Assembly (NCBI GenBank): GCA_946479125.1
Contig: CAMLET010000047.1
Coordinates: 1 to 11,618 of the forward strand
Source: an uncultured Flavobacteriales bacterium
Lineage (GTDB): Bacteria > Bacteroidota > Bacteroidia > Flavobacteriales > Crocinitomicaceae
Direction: 5' to 3'
Length of the DNA: 11,618 nucleotides
Below the pieces are notes generated by a model, which saw nothing but the letters and a program-made list of their open reading frames with translations, ran no database searches and had not been told where the DNA came from. This document shows, piece by piece, positions 1 to 7,976 of the stretch (position 1 is the stretch's first letter; the number at the start of each line of letters is the position of its first letter). The position numbers were made by a program, and so were the translations under genes.

Positions 1-1251
1 TACCGCAAAGTGATAGAACACAATCATTCCAACGCAATAGGCATAAACCCTGTTGTAAGTGGAACGCTGACGTTCTGCAATTTTTAGAATTCGAATGAGC
101 ATGAACATGTATAAGCCAACCACTACAGCTGTTCCCATGAATCCCCATTCTTCTGCCAGATGACAAAAAATGAAATCAGTTTCACTCTCAGGAACGTGGT
201 TTGCACGTACACTGGAAACACTTGCTTCCTTGTAACCTTTTCCTGTTAACCCGCCCGAACCGGTCGCAGCCATTGCACGGTAACGGTTGTAATCTTTACC
301 GTTCGGATCTTCTTTCATCCCCAGAACCAATTCTATTCGGTCTTTTTGGTGAACTGCCAAACCTTCGAACGAGAAGTTTACAACTGCTGAAAGTCCACAC
401 GAAAGTGTCCATCCAATAATTACGATCAATAGAACCCTTCTTTGTTCCCGTTTTGCAGAGATCCATCTCAAGAAAATATAAGCTACAATTCCTAAAAGCG
501 TAATTACAGCAAGTACGCCGTAAAAACCATCGATAAGAACGTCAGGCATGAAGGTAAATTCATACTGGTTCTTCGACATTAATAGCGTTACTACTGATAA
601 GAAAACGGCGTAGAATAGGATGGGGATAAAGTGACTTCCAACCCAGGTTTCTTTCATTCGAATACCAAATAGGCGGACAAAACGAAGCACTAATGGATCG
701 AATGTAATTCCTTCTCTGTAAAGCACGAAAAAGAATGAGGTAAAGACTACAAAAGTTCCTGCATCCGGTTGTAAAAGGATAAGAATCATTGGAAGTAACA
801 AGATTCCTAAGGCTGAATAAACGGAAGTAATGTTTTGCTGCTTCACGTTGATGGAAGCTAAATATTTGGAGAGTAGAATGGCTGCTCCAATCTTCATGAA
901 TTCGGCGGGTTGAATACCAAATCCTCCGAATCCTAACCATGCGTGCGCTCCATTTTTGGCAGGCATAAAAAGAACAACAACCAGTAGGAAAAGACAAAAT
1001 ATATAGATGGGAACCGCGAATTTTCGGTAAATATCAGAATCGATAAGAAAGACCAGAAAACCAAGGAATAGCGAGATTCCAATCCACATAACCTGTTTTC
1101 CGTAGGTTTGTGATAAGTCAAATGGATTTGGATGCTCCGGATCGTAAGCAACGGAATAAACGGTGGAAGCACCAAAAATCATCATGGCAATAACCGTGGC
1201 AAAAAGCCACCAGTCAACATGTTGAGTTAAGGATTCTTCTCTCCGAGCCAC
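1..1251 (-). CDS. rodA: RodA, SEDS-family peptidoglycan glycosyltransferase (3' end cut by window)
   Basis: RodA is an integral inner-membrane enzyme that polymerises lipid II into glycan strands for lateral wall growth, together with PBP2. The frame is open for 417 codons from a GTG at 1251 to the window edge, with no in-frame stop. Visible SEDS features are many hydrophobic segments, the NGAHAWLGFGGFGIQPAEF block (about residues 97-115), a QPDAGT motif, GSGGLTGKGYKEAS, and the periplasmic loop PESETDFIFCHLAEEWG, in which D359 matches the catalytic Asp of the family. The GTG start directly abuts the mrdA stop codon, and an in-frame TAA just upstream rules out a longer protein. The next in-frame Met codons (about residue 23) lie inside the first membrane segment, so GTG is preferred. 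About 45-60 C-terminal residues, including the expected PFFSYGG-type ending, lie outside the window. FtsW is the main alternative, but the position directly after PBP2 argues for RodA. Confidence 0.93.
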   Translation of the reverse strand, partial: MARREESLTQHVDWWLFATVIAMMIFGASTVYSVAYDPEHPNPFDLSQTYGKQVMWIGISLFLGFLVFLIDSDIYRKFAVPIYIFCLFLLVVVLFMPAKNGAHAWLGFGGFGIQPAEFMKIGAAILLSKYLASINVKQQNITSVYSALGILLLPMILILLQPDAGTFVVFTSFFFVLYREGITFDPLVLRFVRLFGIRMKETWVGSHFIPILFYAVFLSVVTLLMSKNQYEFTFMPDVLIDGFYGVLAVITLLGIVAYIFLRWISAKREQRRVLLIVIIGWTLSCGLSAVVNFSFEGLAVHQKDRIELVLGMKEDPNGKDYNRYRAMAATGSGGLTGKGYKEASVSSVRANHVPESETDFIFCHLAEEWGFMGTAVVVGLYMFMLIRILKIAERQRSTYNRVYAYCVGMIVFYHFAV

Positions 1252-3132
1252 TTATTTGCGTTTTTTTGGTTTCGCTTTGACGTTCAAAAGATTCACATCA
1301 ATGATCATTTTCTCCTTAGCCTTGTCCTTCACTTTTCGTTTGATGTACTTTTCCATCATCAAACTTGCGGTAGGTGCAGCCCAAACTCCTCCGAAACCGG
1401 CATTCTCAATAAATACTGCAATCGCAATTTTTGGTTTGTCCATTGGTGCAAATGCGATGAAAACGGAGTGATCTTCTCCATGAGGGTTTTGTGCTGTTCC
1501 CGTTTTACCACAAACGGTTATTCCTTCCACGGCACCACGATGACCAGTTCCTCCAGCTTCGTGAACAACGCGACGCATTCCTTCAATGATGGTTTCGTAA
1601 TGAATAGCATCAACTTTTGTGTAGTTCTTTTTCTGGAATTGTGGAAGCGGTTTTCCATTTCCAATGCGCTTTACAAAATGTGGTGTATAGTACCAACCTT
1701 TATTGGCAATAAGTGCCGCAATATTGGCCATTTGAAGTGGTGTTACTTTTACCTCTCCCTGACCAATTGCAATGGAACGAATCGTTGAAAATGCCCATGT
1801 ATTATGTCCGTACCATTTGTCGTAGTAAGCCGAATTCGGGATCAAGCCCGGACGAACACTGGTAATATCAGTTTGTAAACTTTGATCGAGACCGAAAGCT
1901 TTCATGTAGGTGTACCAATTGTTCAAACCAACCTCGGCATCCTGAAACATGCTGCGTTTTTTTCCCTGCTGGATAGTACGGCGCATCACATAATAGAAAT
2001 ACGGATTACAAGAATGTTTGATTCCGTCTGCGAGATTAGAAGCGCTAGGGTGATTGTGGCAACCAACCATGCTTTTTGTGCATGGAAATCCTGAACTGGG
2101 TGTAATTGTACCTTCCTGTAAACCAATGAGCGATTGCAATAACTTGAAAATGGATCCCGGTGGATATTCAGCTGAAAGCGGTCGTGGATAAAGTGGTTTC
2201 CCTTCATCCTTCAATAAATTTCCGTAATTCTCACCAATGTTTTTTCGTCCTACAAGCATGTTCGGGTCAAAACTAGGTGCTGAAACCATTGCCAGAATTT
2301 CGCCGGTTGCCGGTTCGATAGCCACAATACAACCACGTTTGTTCTGCATCAGTTTTTCACCATAAACCTGCAGATCAATGTCGAGGCCAAGATGCAATTC
2401 TGGTCCAGATTTAGCTGTTGTATCGTATTTTCCGTTGGCATACGATTCCAGTGCATCATTCGTTGCTGATGTAACAATGTATTTAATTCCTTTTCGTCCG
2501 CGAAGTTCTTTTTCGTAAAAACTTTCCAGTCCGGCACGACCAACTAAGTCGCCACCGCGGTAAAACACATCAGCTTCTACCTCTTCCTGATTTACTTCAT
2601 TCAGGTAACCGAAGATATTTGCTCCACCATTGTAAGGATAAGAACGCATTGAAGTCAAATCTTCTTTGAATCCGGGAAATTTCTCTAAGTGCGGCGCAAT
2701 ACGTGTAATATCTTCGTTGGAAAGCTCTTTGATAAAAGGATACCAACGCTGTGGCTGGTAATTGTCCTGCGTTTTTCCTGTGTTCGGATTTTTATAAGTT
2801 CCTTCTCGTTTTCTAATCTGGTAAAAGCGGTCTTTCACGTGTTGTTTTGTCCAACCCAATAAATCAGCGAAAGCCTGCGTATCCAAATCGTGAATTTCGT
2901 CTTCACACATCATTAGGTTGTAATAGCTTCTGTTCGAAACCACCTTTTTTCCCAATCGGTCAAACATAATTCCACGTGGCGGAGTAATTTCCAATCGTTT
3001 TTCAGAGATTTCCTGAGCACGTAATTTCCAGGAGTCGTCAACTACCTGCATTACGAAAAGTCGTGTGAGGTAAATGAGTCCTACCAACACAAAAAACACA
3101 ATGATTACATATCGTCTACCATCTAAATTCAT
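1252..3132 (-). CDS. mrdA: Penicillin-binding protein 2, elongation-specific transpeptidase
   Basis: This is a class B PBP that cross-links peptidoglycan in the elongasome and is the partner of RodA. The protein has 626 residues, a normal length for PBP2. A single membrane anchor lies at about residues 8-26, with the active domains in the periplasm. The dimerisation/pedestal part follows, with RGIMFDR at about 53-59 and the typical GRAGLESFYEKELRG block at 197-212. The transpeptidase domain carries all three catalytic motifs: SIFK (S327 nucleophile, K330), SCN (S374-N376) and KTG (K543-G545, in GKTGTAQNP). The C-terminal ~26 residues form a lysine-rich tail past the usual domain end. The ATG directly follows the mreD TAG, and the TAA directly precedes the rodA GTG, so the three genes are almost certainly co-transcribed. 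FtsI is less likely given the neighbours and the GLESFYE block. Confidence 0.96.
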   Translation of the reverse strand: MNLDGRRYVIIVFFVLVGLIYLTRLFVMQVVDDSWKLRAQEISEKRLEITPPRGIMFDRLGKKVVSNRSYYNLMMCEDEIHDLDTQAFADLLGWTKQHVKDRFYQIRKREGTYKNPNTGKTQDNYQPQRWYPFIKELSNEDITRIAPHLEKFPGFKEDLTSMRSYPYNGGANIFGYLNEVNQEEVEADVFYRGGDLVGRAGLESFYEKELRGRKGIKYIVTSATNDALESYANGKYDTTAKSGPELHLGLDIDLQVYGEKLMQNKRGCIVAIEPATGEILAMVSAPSFDPNMLVGRKNIGENYGNLLKDEGKPLYPRPLSAEYPPGSIFKLLQSLIGLQEGTITPSSGFPCTKSMVGCHNHPSASNLADGIKHSCNPYFYYVMRRTIQQGKKRSMFQDAEVGLNNWYTYMKAFGLDQSLQTDITSVRPGLIPNSAYYDKWYGHNTWAFSTIRSIAIGQGEVKVTPLQMANIAALIANKGWYYTPHFVKRIGNGKPLPQFQKKNYTKVDAIHYETIIEGMRRVVHEAGGTGHRGAVEGITVCGKTGTAQNPHGEDHSVFIAFAPMDKPKIAIAVFIENAGFGGVWAAPTASLMMEKYIKRKVKDKAKEKMIIDVNLLNVKAKPKKRK

Positions 3133-3645
3133 CTACTCGCCCTTTCTACGCATGAAAATAAATTGAACCAAAAGACTAAAAGCAAAAGTGAGCGGAACAC
3201 TTAGTGCTACTTTTCTCAAGATAAGCAGTATTTCATTCATTTGCAGCGATTCAAGGATGAAAAACCACGTATGATGAATGATCAATAATGTTCCGTAAGC
3301 TCCAAGAAGCCATTGCATTCCCAAAACTCGGATTCCTGCTGCCTCAACACTATCATAACCATCACGAGGTGAAAACGCTTTGAAAATGACAGGTCTGAGA
3401 TATGCCACTAAAACCGCTGAAGAAGCATGCATTCCAAATGTATTTGAAAGCGCGTCAATGGTTAATCCAAGGAAGAACGAAATAACCATTAGGTTAATAG
3501 GTGTCATATCAATTGGAAGCAACAGAATGAAAAATGGATAAACCATAATGTATGAACCCCAACCTATTTCTATGTTGTTCAACACGATCACCTGCAAAAA
3601 TGCAAGCAATACGAAACGTAGTGATATGCTAACAATTTGATTCAT
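3133..3645 (-). CDS. mreD: Rod shape-determining protein MreD
   Basis: MreD is a small polytopic inner-membrane component of the elongasome that works with MreC to control PBP2/RodA. The 170-residue protein has about five hydrophobic segments (near residues 8-23, 32-50, 53-64, 108-130 and 145-165). It carries the conserved MreD stretch FFLGLTIDALSNTFGMHASS (57-76), followed by a positively charged AYLRP. A short basic tail (RRKGE) ends the protein on the predicted cytoplasmic side. Its ATG overlaps the mreC stop by one base (TAATG), and its TAG abuts the mrdA ATG, which suggests translational coupling. MreD is poorly conserved in sequence, so the call rests on the motif, topology and gene order together. 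Confidence 0.9.
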   Translation of the reverse strand: MNQIVSISLRFVLLAFLQVIVLNNIEIGWGSYIMVYPFFILLLPIDMTPINLMVISFFLGLTIDALSNTFGMHASSAVLVAYLRPVIFKAFSPRDGYDSVEAAGIRVLGMQWLLGAYGTLLIIHHTWFFILESLQMNEILLILRKVALSVPLTFAFSLLVQFIFMRRKGE

Positions 3646-4487
3646 TAATTTTCTTCTCTGTCTACAGGAATTGCTTTCTGTAAATCGTCTATTTCTTTTT
3701 GGTCGAGGTTTTTCACCACGTAGATTTGCTGTATTGTTCTAAAGTCCGTTGTTAAGATCACATCAATGTACCACAACGGGCGATCTTCCATTTTCTTTCT
3801 GTATTTCACTTTTCCTACGGGAATTCCTTTCGGGAATACTCCGGCAGAACCACGAGTAACTACTTTTACCCATTTTTTGAAATAAATATCCGAGTTAATT
3901 CCTTCGATTTGAATGACACGCGGACTTTTCTGATCCCATTTCATTAAACCGAATGCTCCGTTTTTCTCCAACATTACATCCTGATTGATGTTTTGAGAAA
4001 GTACGGTTTTTACAAGACTGTAGTTTTCACCAACCATGTGAACGATTCCTACAACTCCCGAAGTGGAAATGACACCTTCGCCTCGTTTAACTCCATGTTT
4101 TGAGCCAAGATCGATGGTCATATAGTTGTTCCTTTTGTCATAGGTTGACTGAATAACAGTTCCCGGAATGTACTTGTATTTTCTTCTGTAGGTGGTGTCT
4201 TCTATGTAAGAAATACCGCGTTCTATCTGGTAATTCGATTGTTTTAAATGCGCTCTTAAATAGGCATTTTCACGTGACAATCTTCCATTTTGAGTCTCCA
4301 GATAGAAGTGTTTATCCACGCCTCTTCGCCAGCTGAAGATACTCGCATTTATTTTTGATGTTGTAGATAGAAATTGCAAATTAGCATATACAGTCATATT
4401 GACCATCATCGTTAATGCAATAATTTGCAAAACAATGAAAACCAGGAATAAACGGAAACGCTGTAAAAAAGCAATCAGATTGCGCAT
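3645..4487 (-). CDS. mreC: Rod shape-determining protein MreC
   Basis: MreC is a bitopic inner-membrane protein whose periplasmic part binds and activates PBP2. The 280-residue protein has one N-terminal membrane segment (about 11-30), a coiled-coil-like stretch (about 57-90, ETQNGRLSRENAYLRAHLKQ), and then the two beta-rich subdomains. Conserved family signatures are YMTIDLGSKHGVKRGEGVIS (122-141), VVGIV (145-149) and TRGSAGVFPKGIPVGKV (211-227). The C-terminus is charged and short. It is the first gene of the tight mreC-mreD-mrdA-rodA run. In many Bacteroidota mreB lies just upstream, but here the upstream neighbour is an outer-membrane barrel gene, separated by 75 bases. A TATTTTTG box only four bases upstream of the ATG suggests a promoter here and a nearly leaderless transcript. 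Confidence 0.94.
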   Translation of the reverse strand: MRNLIAFLQRFRLFLVFIVLQIIALTMMVNMTVYANLQFLSTTSKINASIFSWRRGVDKHFYLETQNGRLSRENAYLRAHLKQSNYQIERGISYIEDTTYRRKYKYIPGTVIQSTYDKRNNYMTIDLGSKHGVKRGEGVISTSGVVGIVHMVGENYSLVKTVLSQNINQDVMLEKNGAFGLMKWDQKSPRVIQIEGINSDIYFKKWVKVVTRGSAGVFPKGIPVGKVKYRKKMEDRPLWYIDVILTTDFRTIQQIYVVKNLDQKEIDDLQKAIPVDREEN

Positions 4488-4491
4488 GGTG

Positions 4492-4499
4492 CAAAAATA
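4492..4499 (-). promoter_or_regulatory. Candidate Bacteroidota -7 box ahead of mreC
   Basis: Read on the minus strand, this is TATTTTTG, a full match to the Bacteroidota -7 consensus TAnnTTTG. It ends four bases before the mreC ATG (CACC spacer). No clear TTTG -33 element is seen at the expected distance, only TTAAAAAG. If used, transcription would start at or within a few bases of the ATG. It would be the promoter of the mreC-mreD-mrdA-rodA operon. Confidence 0.35.
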
Positions 4500-4562
4500 G
4501 TTAGAACTGAACTACTTTTTAACGCTAAGCGCATGTATTTCACGAAAAACTTTTCGTTTTGT

Positions 4563-5294
4563 TTAGAAGAGCGAAAAAGACAAGCCGAAAGTGAGGAAAT
4601 TCAGCTCTGTACTCTTGTCGGATTTGAAGCTGGTCGAAAGTCTGTAATCAGCAAAAAGCGCAACAGATCTAAAGCCTAAACGCGCATGAACGCCATAAAC
4701 CAGAGGATTGTTATCCAGGAGTTTTTTGCGAACAAAGATCGTTTCGTTTTCGTTGTACCAAAGTTTGTTATACATTCTGGTTTGGTACCCGAAATAACCG
4801 CCAACCTGAAACTTGAGATGCTTCCATTTTGCAGAGCGGAATCTAAGCTCAAGTGGCAAAGCAAAAACGTGACTCCCCAGAACCTGTTTGTTTACCCCCG
4901 AATAGTTGGTATCTAGAACGGTTGTTGTTTTTGCAGTTGAATCTTCCAGAATAATATTCTTCAATCCCAAACGTGAGTTTCTGTAACTCAATCCAATTCC
5001 TATGGAAACTGTATTTCCTTTTGTAAGCGGAATATCCCACATGGTATTGATGTTCCAGCCAAATGATCCGAGAGTTGTTTGATTGAGGTTTTTTACATCC
5101 GGTAAAGCATAAACTGCGTCAACAATTAAACGGTCGTATTTTCTGGTTTTGTCAACAGGGGCAGGTCGCCAGCCTGTATTGAACCACAAAATTCCCGGTT
5201 TGAAACGAGATGCAATATTGTCGTCTTTATAGCCCCATTGTGCCGAAGCTGAAAAACTTAAAGTGAGAAGAAGTATGCTTATTAGTAGTTTCAT
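4563..5294 (-). CDS. Small outer-membrane beta-barrel protein (PorT-like/OMP_b-brl type)
   Basis: The product is a 243-residue predicted outer-membrane protein. It has a clean signal peptide (MKLLISILLLTLSFSASA, cleavage expected before Q19). After it come alternating-residue, aromatic-rich strands typical of a small 8-10-stranded barrel, for example NTVSIGIGLSYRNS, HVFALPLELRFRS, LKFQVGGYFGYQTRMY, VYGVHARLGFRSVALFADYRLS and the last strand FLTFGLSFSLF. The terminal Phe fits the usual BAM recognition ending. No catalytic motif is visible and I cannot name a substrate. Its ATG overlaps the galE stop (ATGA), so the two genes are probably translated from one message. It ends 75 bases before mreC on the same strand. 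The family call is by general character (Bacteroidota barrels such as the PorT family), not by a diagnostic motif. Confidence 0.75.
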   Translation of the reverse strand: MKLLISILLLTLSFSASAQWGYKDDNIASRFKPGILWFNTGWRPAPVDKTRKYDRLIVDAVYALPDVKNLNQTTLGSFGWNINTMWDIPLTKGNTVSIGIGLSYRNSRLGLKNIILEDSTAKTTTVLDTNYSGVNKQVLGSHVFALPLELRFRSAKWKHLKFQVGGYFGYQTRMYNKLWYNENETIFVRKKLLDNNPLVYGVHARLGFRSVALFADYRLSTSFKSDKSTELNFLTFGLSFSLF

Positions 5295-6304
5295 TGTTCA
5301 GTTCTATTTTGTTCCCAGCGCCAGGAGTCGGCAAGGGCTTCTTTCACATTGTATTTTGCTGTCCAGCCCAGTTCTGAGGAAGCTTTTTCCGTATTTGCAT
5401 AGATCTCAGTAACATCTCCAGCTCTTCGCGGACCAAAATTCCAGTTCAACTTTTTAGTGGTCACTTCTTCAAATGCCTGAATAAGTTCTAAAACTGAAGT
5501 TCCGGTTCCGGTTCCTAAGTTAAAAATTTCAGGATTATTCTTTGAATTATGAGCTAGCGCCAAAATGTGTGCTTTTGCCAGATCTACCACATGAATGTAA
5601 TCACGAATACAAGTTCCATCAGGAGTTTCATAATCAGAACCAAAAACAGTTAAGGATTCACGAATTCCAGCCATTGTTTGCGTAATGTATGGAACAATAT
5701 TGTTTGGTGTTCCTTGCGGAAATTCGCCAATCAATCCGCTTGGATGTGCACCAATTGGGTTGAAGTAACGCAATAAAACAGATTTAATCTGTGTGCTTTG
5801 GGTAATATCATTTACGATTTGCTCACCCATGAATTTTGTCCATCCATATGGTGAATTTGGAACACCAAGTGGAGTTGTTTCATAAACACATTTGGAGCTT
5901 TCAGGGTTTCCATAAACTGTACAAGAAGAGGAGAAAACAAAATGTTCAACTCCAAATTCTTTCATCGTTTTTAGAACTGAAACAAGGGAACCCAAATTGT
6001 TTTCGTAGTATTTGATCGGATTTTCTACAGATTCACCAACGGCTTTGTAAGCAGCAAAATGGATAACTCCGTAAAACTGATGTTGACGAAATAATTGATT
6101 TAGAAATTCGGCATTACAGCAATCTCCTTCATGGAAAAGCACTGATTTACCTGTAAGTGATTCCAGACGATTCAGCATTTCAGCACTTGAATTGGAGAAA
6201 TTGTCGACGATAACCGGTTCATAGCCTTCATTAATCAATTCTACAACAGTGTGCGAACCGATGTATCCAGCGCCTCCGGTAACCAAAATCTTCTTCATCT
6301 TCAT
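5291..6304 (-). CDS. galE: UDP-glucose/UDP-hexose 4-epimerase
   Basis: GalE is a cytoplasmic, NAD-dependent extended short-chain dehydrogenase/reductase that interconverts UDP-Glc and UDP-Gal (in some members also UDP-GlcNAc and UDP-GalNAc) for polysaccharide synthesis. With the ATG at 6304 the protein has 337 residues, the normal family length. It shows the NAD-binding GGAGYIGSH (about 10-18), D34 at the end of the second strand, HFAAYKAVGES (82-92), the catalytic S127 in FSSSCTVYG, Y153 and K157 in SPYGWTK, and the substrate-domain RYFNPIGAHPSG (179-190), IRDYIHVVDLA and PRRAGD. A further ATG at 6298 would give the canonical MKKILVTGG start and is equally plausible; a TTG at 6310 is unlikely. 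The stop overlaps the barrel gene start by ATGA. The position matching E. coli Tyr299 appears to be I301, which could widen specificity. Confidence 0.95.
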   Translation of the reverse strand: MKMKKILVTGGAGYIGSHTVVELINEGYEPVIVDNFSNSSAEMLNRLESLTGKSVLFHEGDCCNAEFLNQLFRQHQFYGVIHFAAYKAVGESVENPIKYYENNLGSLVSVLKTMKEFGVEHFVFSSSCTVYGNPESSKCVYETTPLGVPNSPYGWTKFMGEQIVNDITQSTQIKSVLLRYFNPIGAHPSGLIGEFPQGTPNNIVPYITQTMAGIRESLTVFGSDYETPDGTCIRDYIHVVDLAKAHILALAHNSKNNPEIFNLGTGTGTSVLELIQAFEEVTTKKLNWNFGPRRAGDVTEIYANTEKASSELGWTAKYNVKEALADSWRWEQNRTEQ

Positions 6305-6464
6305 CGCCAAATTAAAATTATCTGAATTTCATTCTTGTCCATCTTTTCGGCTGCAATTTCGTTCAATTTCTTCACCAGAATCGCCAACTATGGCTGTGAA
6401 ATCTGCCTCATTTCGCTCAAAAATATGAAACAATAATTTCATCAGACAAGTTTAAATTGGCGAT
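6303..6464. repeat. Long-range inverted repeat spanning the galE upstream region
   Basis: A 14-base arm at 6303-6316 (ATCGCCAAATTAAA) is matched by the inverted arm at 6451-6464 (TTTAAATTGGCGAT), with 13 of 14 positions complementary and about 134 bases between them. A third copy of the octamer ATCGCCAA lies at 6380-6387 in the same orientation as the first. One arm covers the galE start codon. Function is unknown; it may be a remnant of a duplication, an operator pair or an RNA fold. Confidence 0.4.
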
Positions 6465-6503
6465 ACAAGTTTACGAAATATTTGTTGGATAGACTTTTCG
6501 GTT
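6305..6503. other. Intergenic region between flippase and galE with possible very short ORFs
   Basis: This 199-base stretch lies between two co-oriented genes. On the minus strand it contains a 37-codon ORF (6442 down to 6329, starting MKLLFHIFERNEADF). It also contains a 24-28-codon ORF ending at 6301 whose TGA overlaps the galE ATG as ATGA. That second ORF would start at GTG 6375 or TTG 6387 and reads VKKLNEIAAEKMDKNEIQ. Neither resembles a protein I recognise. The second has a natural-looking composition and would be translationally coupled to galE, but both could be chance or remnants of a lost gene. A convincing consensus promoter for galE is not seen; TTAATTTG just upstream of the ATG is a one-mismatch match to TAnnTTTG. 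Confidence 0.3.
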
Positions 6504-7976
6504 TTACTGCAGTTCTTTAGCAGTAGAATCCTCCTCTTTTTTCGTCAGCATTTGAAGTACCTGCTGTAAGTTGATAATCTTCATTCCGAAAACAAGGATA
6601 GTCCAAATTCCAACTACACAGCCAACATAGGTAATGAACGACAATTGCAGTTTTTGTTGAGCGAATACAGAACCAACCATCACTAATGCTAATATTCCCA
6701 GCTTTGTCCAGGTGTATTTAGCAACGTCGTGTTTCATTCTGTATTTTACCTCAAAATATTGCAACCAGCCAATTACGCTTTGAGAAGCCAGGGCTGCAAT
6801 TGCAGTTCCTGTTGCTCCTAAAATTGGAATCAGAATGACGTTTAATAAGACCATTGTCAATAATCCCAGACCGGCAATTTGGTTTAAACGACGCATTGAT
6901 CCGTTTGCTGTAAGCAAGGTCCCAAATACAATTGTAAAACACATTGGAATGAATGTCCATGACAAATACATCCACGAGCTGTAAGACTGTACGTTTTGTA
7001 CTTTGTACATTTTAGTGAAAATGAATTCCAATTGTCCAACAGTAATTGCCATCATAATTAATCCACCTGAACTAAGTATGTTAAGCGCCGTTGTTGTAAT
7101 TCCTGTTGTTGATGTTTTCTCTTTTAGAACTCGCGCAAAAACAGGTAACAAAATACTTCCGAAGAGCACTCCAAACATCCAGCAGGCATCCAGCAATCTG
7201 AAACTTTGTGTGTAGTACGAGACCTGATTTGTTCCGTCGGGATGCAATAGTTTCAATAAAACAGCATCAGCTCGGTAACAGATCATCATCAAAATCACCA
7301 GAATGGCGTATGGATATGAATGCTTAATAACCGATGCGAAATATGCTTTATCCCAATGCAGTTTCGGAACAGAAACCAATCGGAAATAGATAACAATTGA
7401 GGTAATGAGTGATAATCCTGAAGATGAAATAAAGATGATCACAAACAACTTTAATGTCACTTCATCTATTGGCATAAAGAAGCCGTAAAGCAAACAAAGG
7501 CCAAGAATAAAATATACAGTTCGTTCAACAACGGAAAGAATGGCATCCAGCCCGAATTTCAATAAACCACCCGTATAAGATCGAACATAATTCACGGTGA
7601 TGGATGAAACCTGATGCACAATCAAACAGAAAAGCGCCCATGCATAATGCTTGTCCATGCTGCTGATATAAAACAACAGAATTGTCCAAATGGCATAAAC
7701 AGCAATGAGGATCAATCGTAAGGTGAACAAACGATTGGCGTATTTTTTCAATAAATGCGGGTATTGCGCAATTGTTTTCGTCATGTAATTCGTGATTCCC
7801 ATATCAAGCAACATGGAAAACAGGAAAGTGAAATTCAGAATAGCAACAAAGTTTCCGTAACTGTGTGGACCAAGAATATTCTGCATGCGAATATCAACCA
7901 AAAAAATGGTTGCCGGTTTCACCAATAAATTTAGAAGAAGTGTAATCCCAAGACCTTTAAGAAATAATTTTTGCAT
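6504..7976 (-). CDS. Polysaccharide/oligosaccharide flippase, Wzx-like (MATE/MVF superfamily)
   Basis: This is a 490-residue polytopic inner-membrane protein predicted to flip lipid-linked oligosaccharide across the membrane for surface polysaccharide assembly. It has 12-14 hydrophobic segments spread over the whole length. The N-terminal signature is typical of the polysaccharide biosynthesis/RfbX family: LNLLVKPATIFLVDIRMQNI followed by LGPHSYGNFVAILNF and LLDMGITNYMTKTIA. A polar C-terminal tail (TKKEEDSTAKELQ) ends on the predicted cytoplasmic side. The ATG at 7976 (MQKLFLKGLG) places the first helix directly after a short basic start. It faces away from the GT4 glycosyltransferase gene and is followed on its own strand by galE after a 199-base gap, consistent with a small polysaccharide locus. 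MurJ is a related alternative, but the neighbours and the YGNF-type motif favour an oligosaccharide exporter. The substrate cannot be read from the sequence. Confidence 0.85.
   Translation of the reverse strand: MQKLFLKGLGITLLLNLLVKPATIFLVDIRMQNILGPHSYGNFVAILNFTFLFSMLLDMGITNYMTKTIAQYPHLLKKYANRLFTLRLILIAVYAIWTILLFYISSMDKHYAWALFCLIVHQVSSITVNYVRSYTGGLLKFGLDAILSVVERTVYFILGLCLLYGFFMPIDEVTLKLFVIIFISSSGLSLITSIVIYFRLVSVPKLHWDKAYFASVIKHSYPYAILVILMMICYRADAVLLKLLHPDGTNQVSYYTQSFRLLDACWMFGVLFGSILLPVFARVLKEKTSTTGITTTALNILSSGGLIMMAITVGQLEFIFTKMYKVQNVQSYSSWMYLSWTFIPMCFTIVFGTLLTANGSMRRLNQIAGLGLLTMVLLNVILIPILGATGTAIAALASQSVIGWLQYFEVKYRMKHDVAKYTWTKLGILALVMVGSVFAQQKLQLSFITYVGCVVGIWTILVFGMKIINLQQVLQMLTKKEEDSTAKELQ

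Noticed and set aside
560..1175. Minus-strand open frames of 145 and 80 codons inside the first 1.2 kb
   Set aside because: They are out-of-frame shadows of rodA. The rodA frame is open throughout and carries recognisable SEDS motifs, while these have no family character.
4542..4557. Hairpin ACGAAAA-AC-TTTTCGT after the barrel gene as a terminator
   Set aside because: The stem is almost all A-T pairs, the loop is only two bases, and there is no U-tract in the minus-strand direction. It is too weak to call.
6505..6525. TACTGC/GCAGTA hairpin at the end of the flippase gene
   Set aside because: It lies within the coding end, has a nine-base loop and no U-run after it. It is likely chance.
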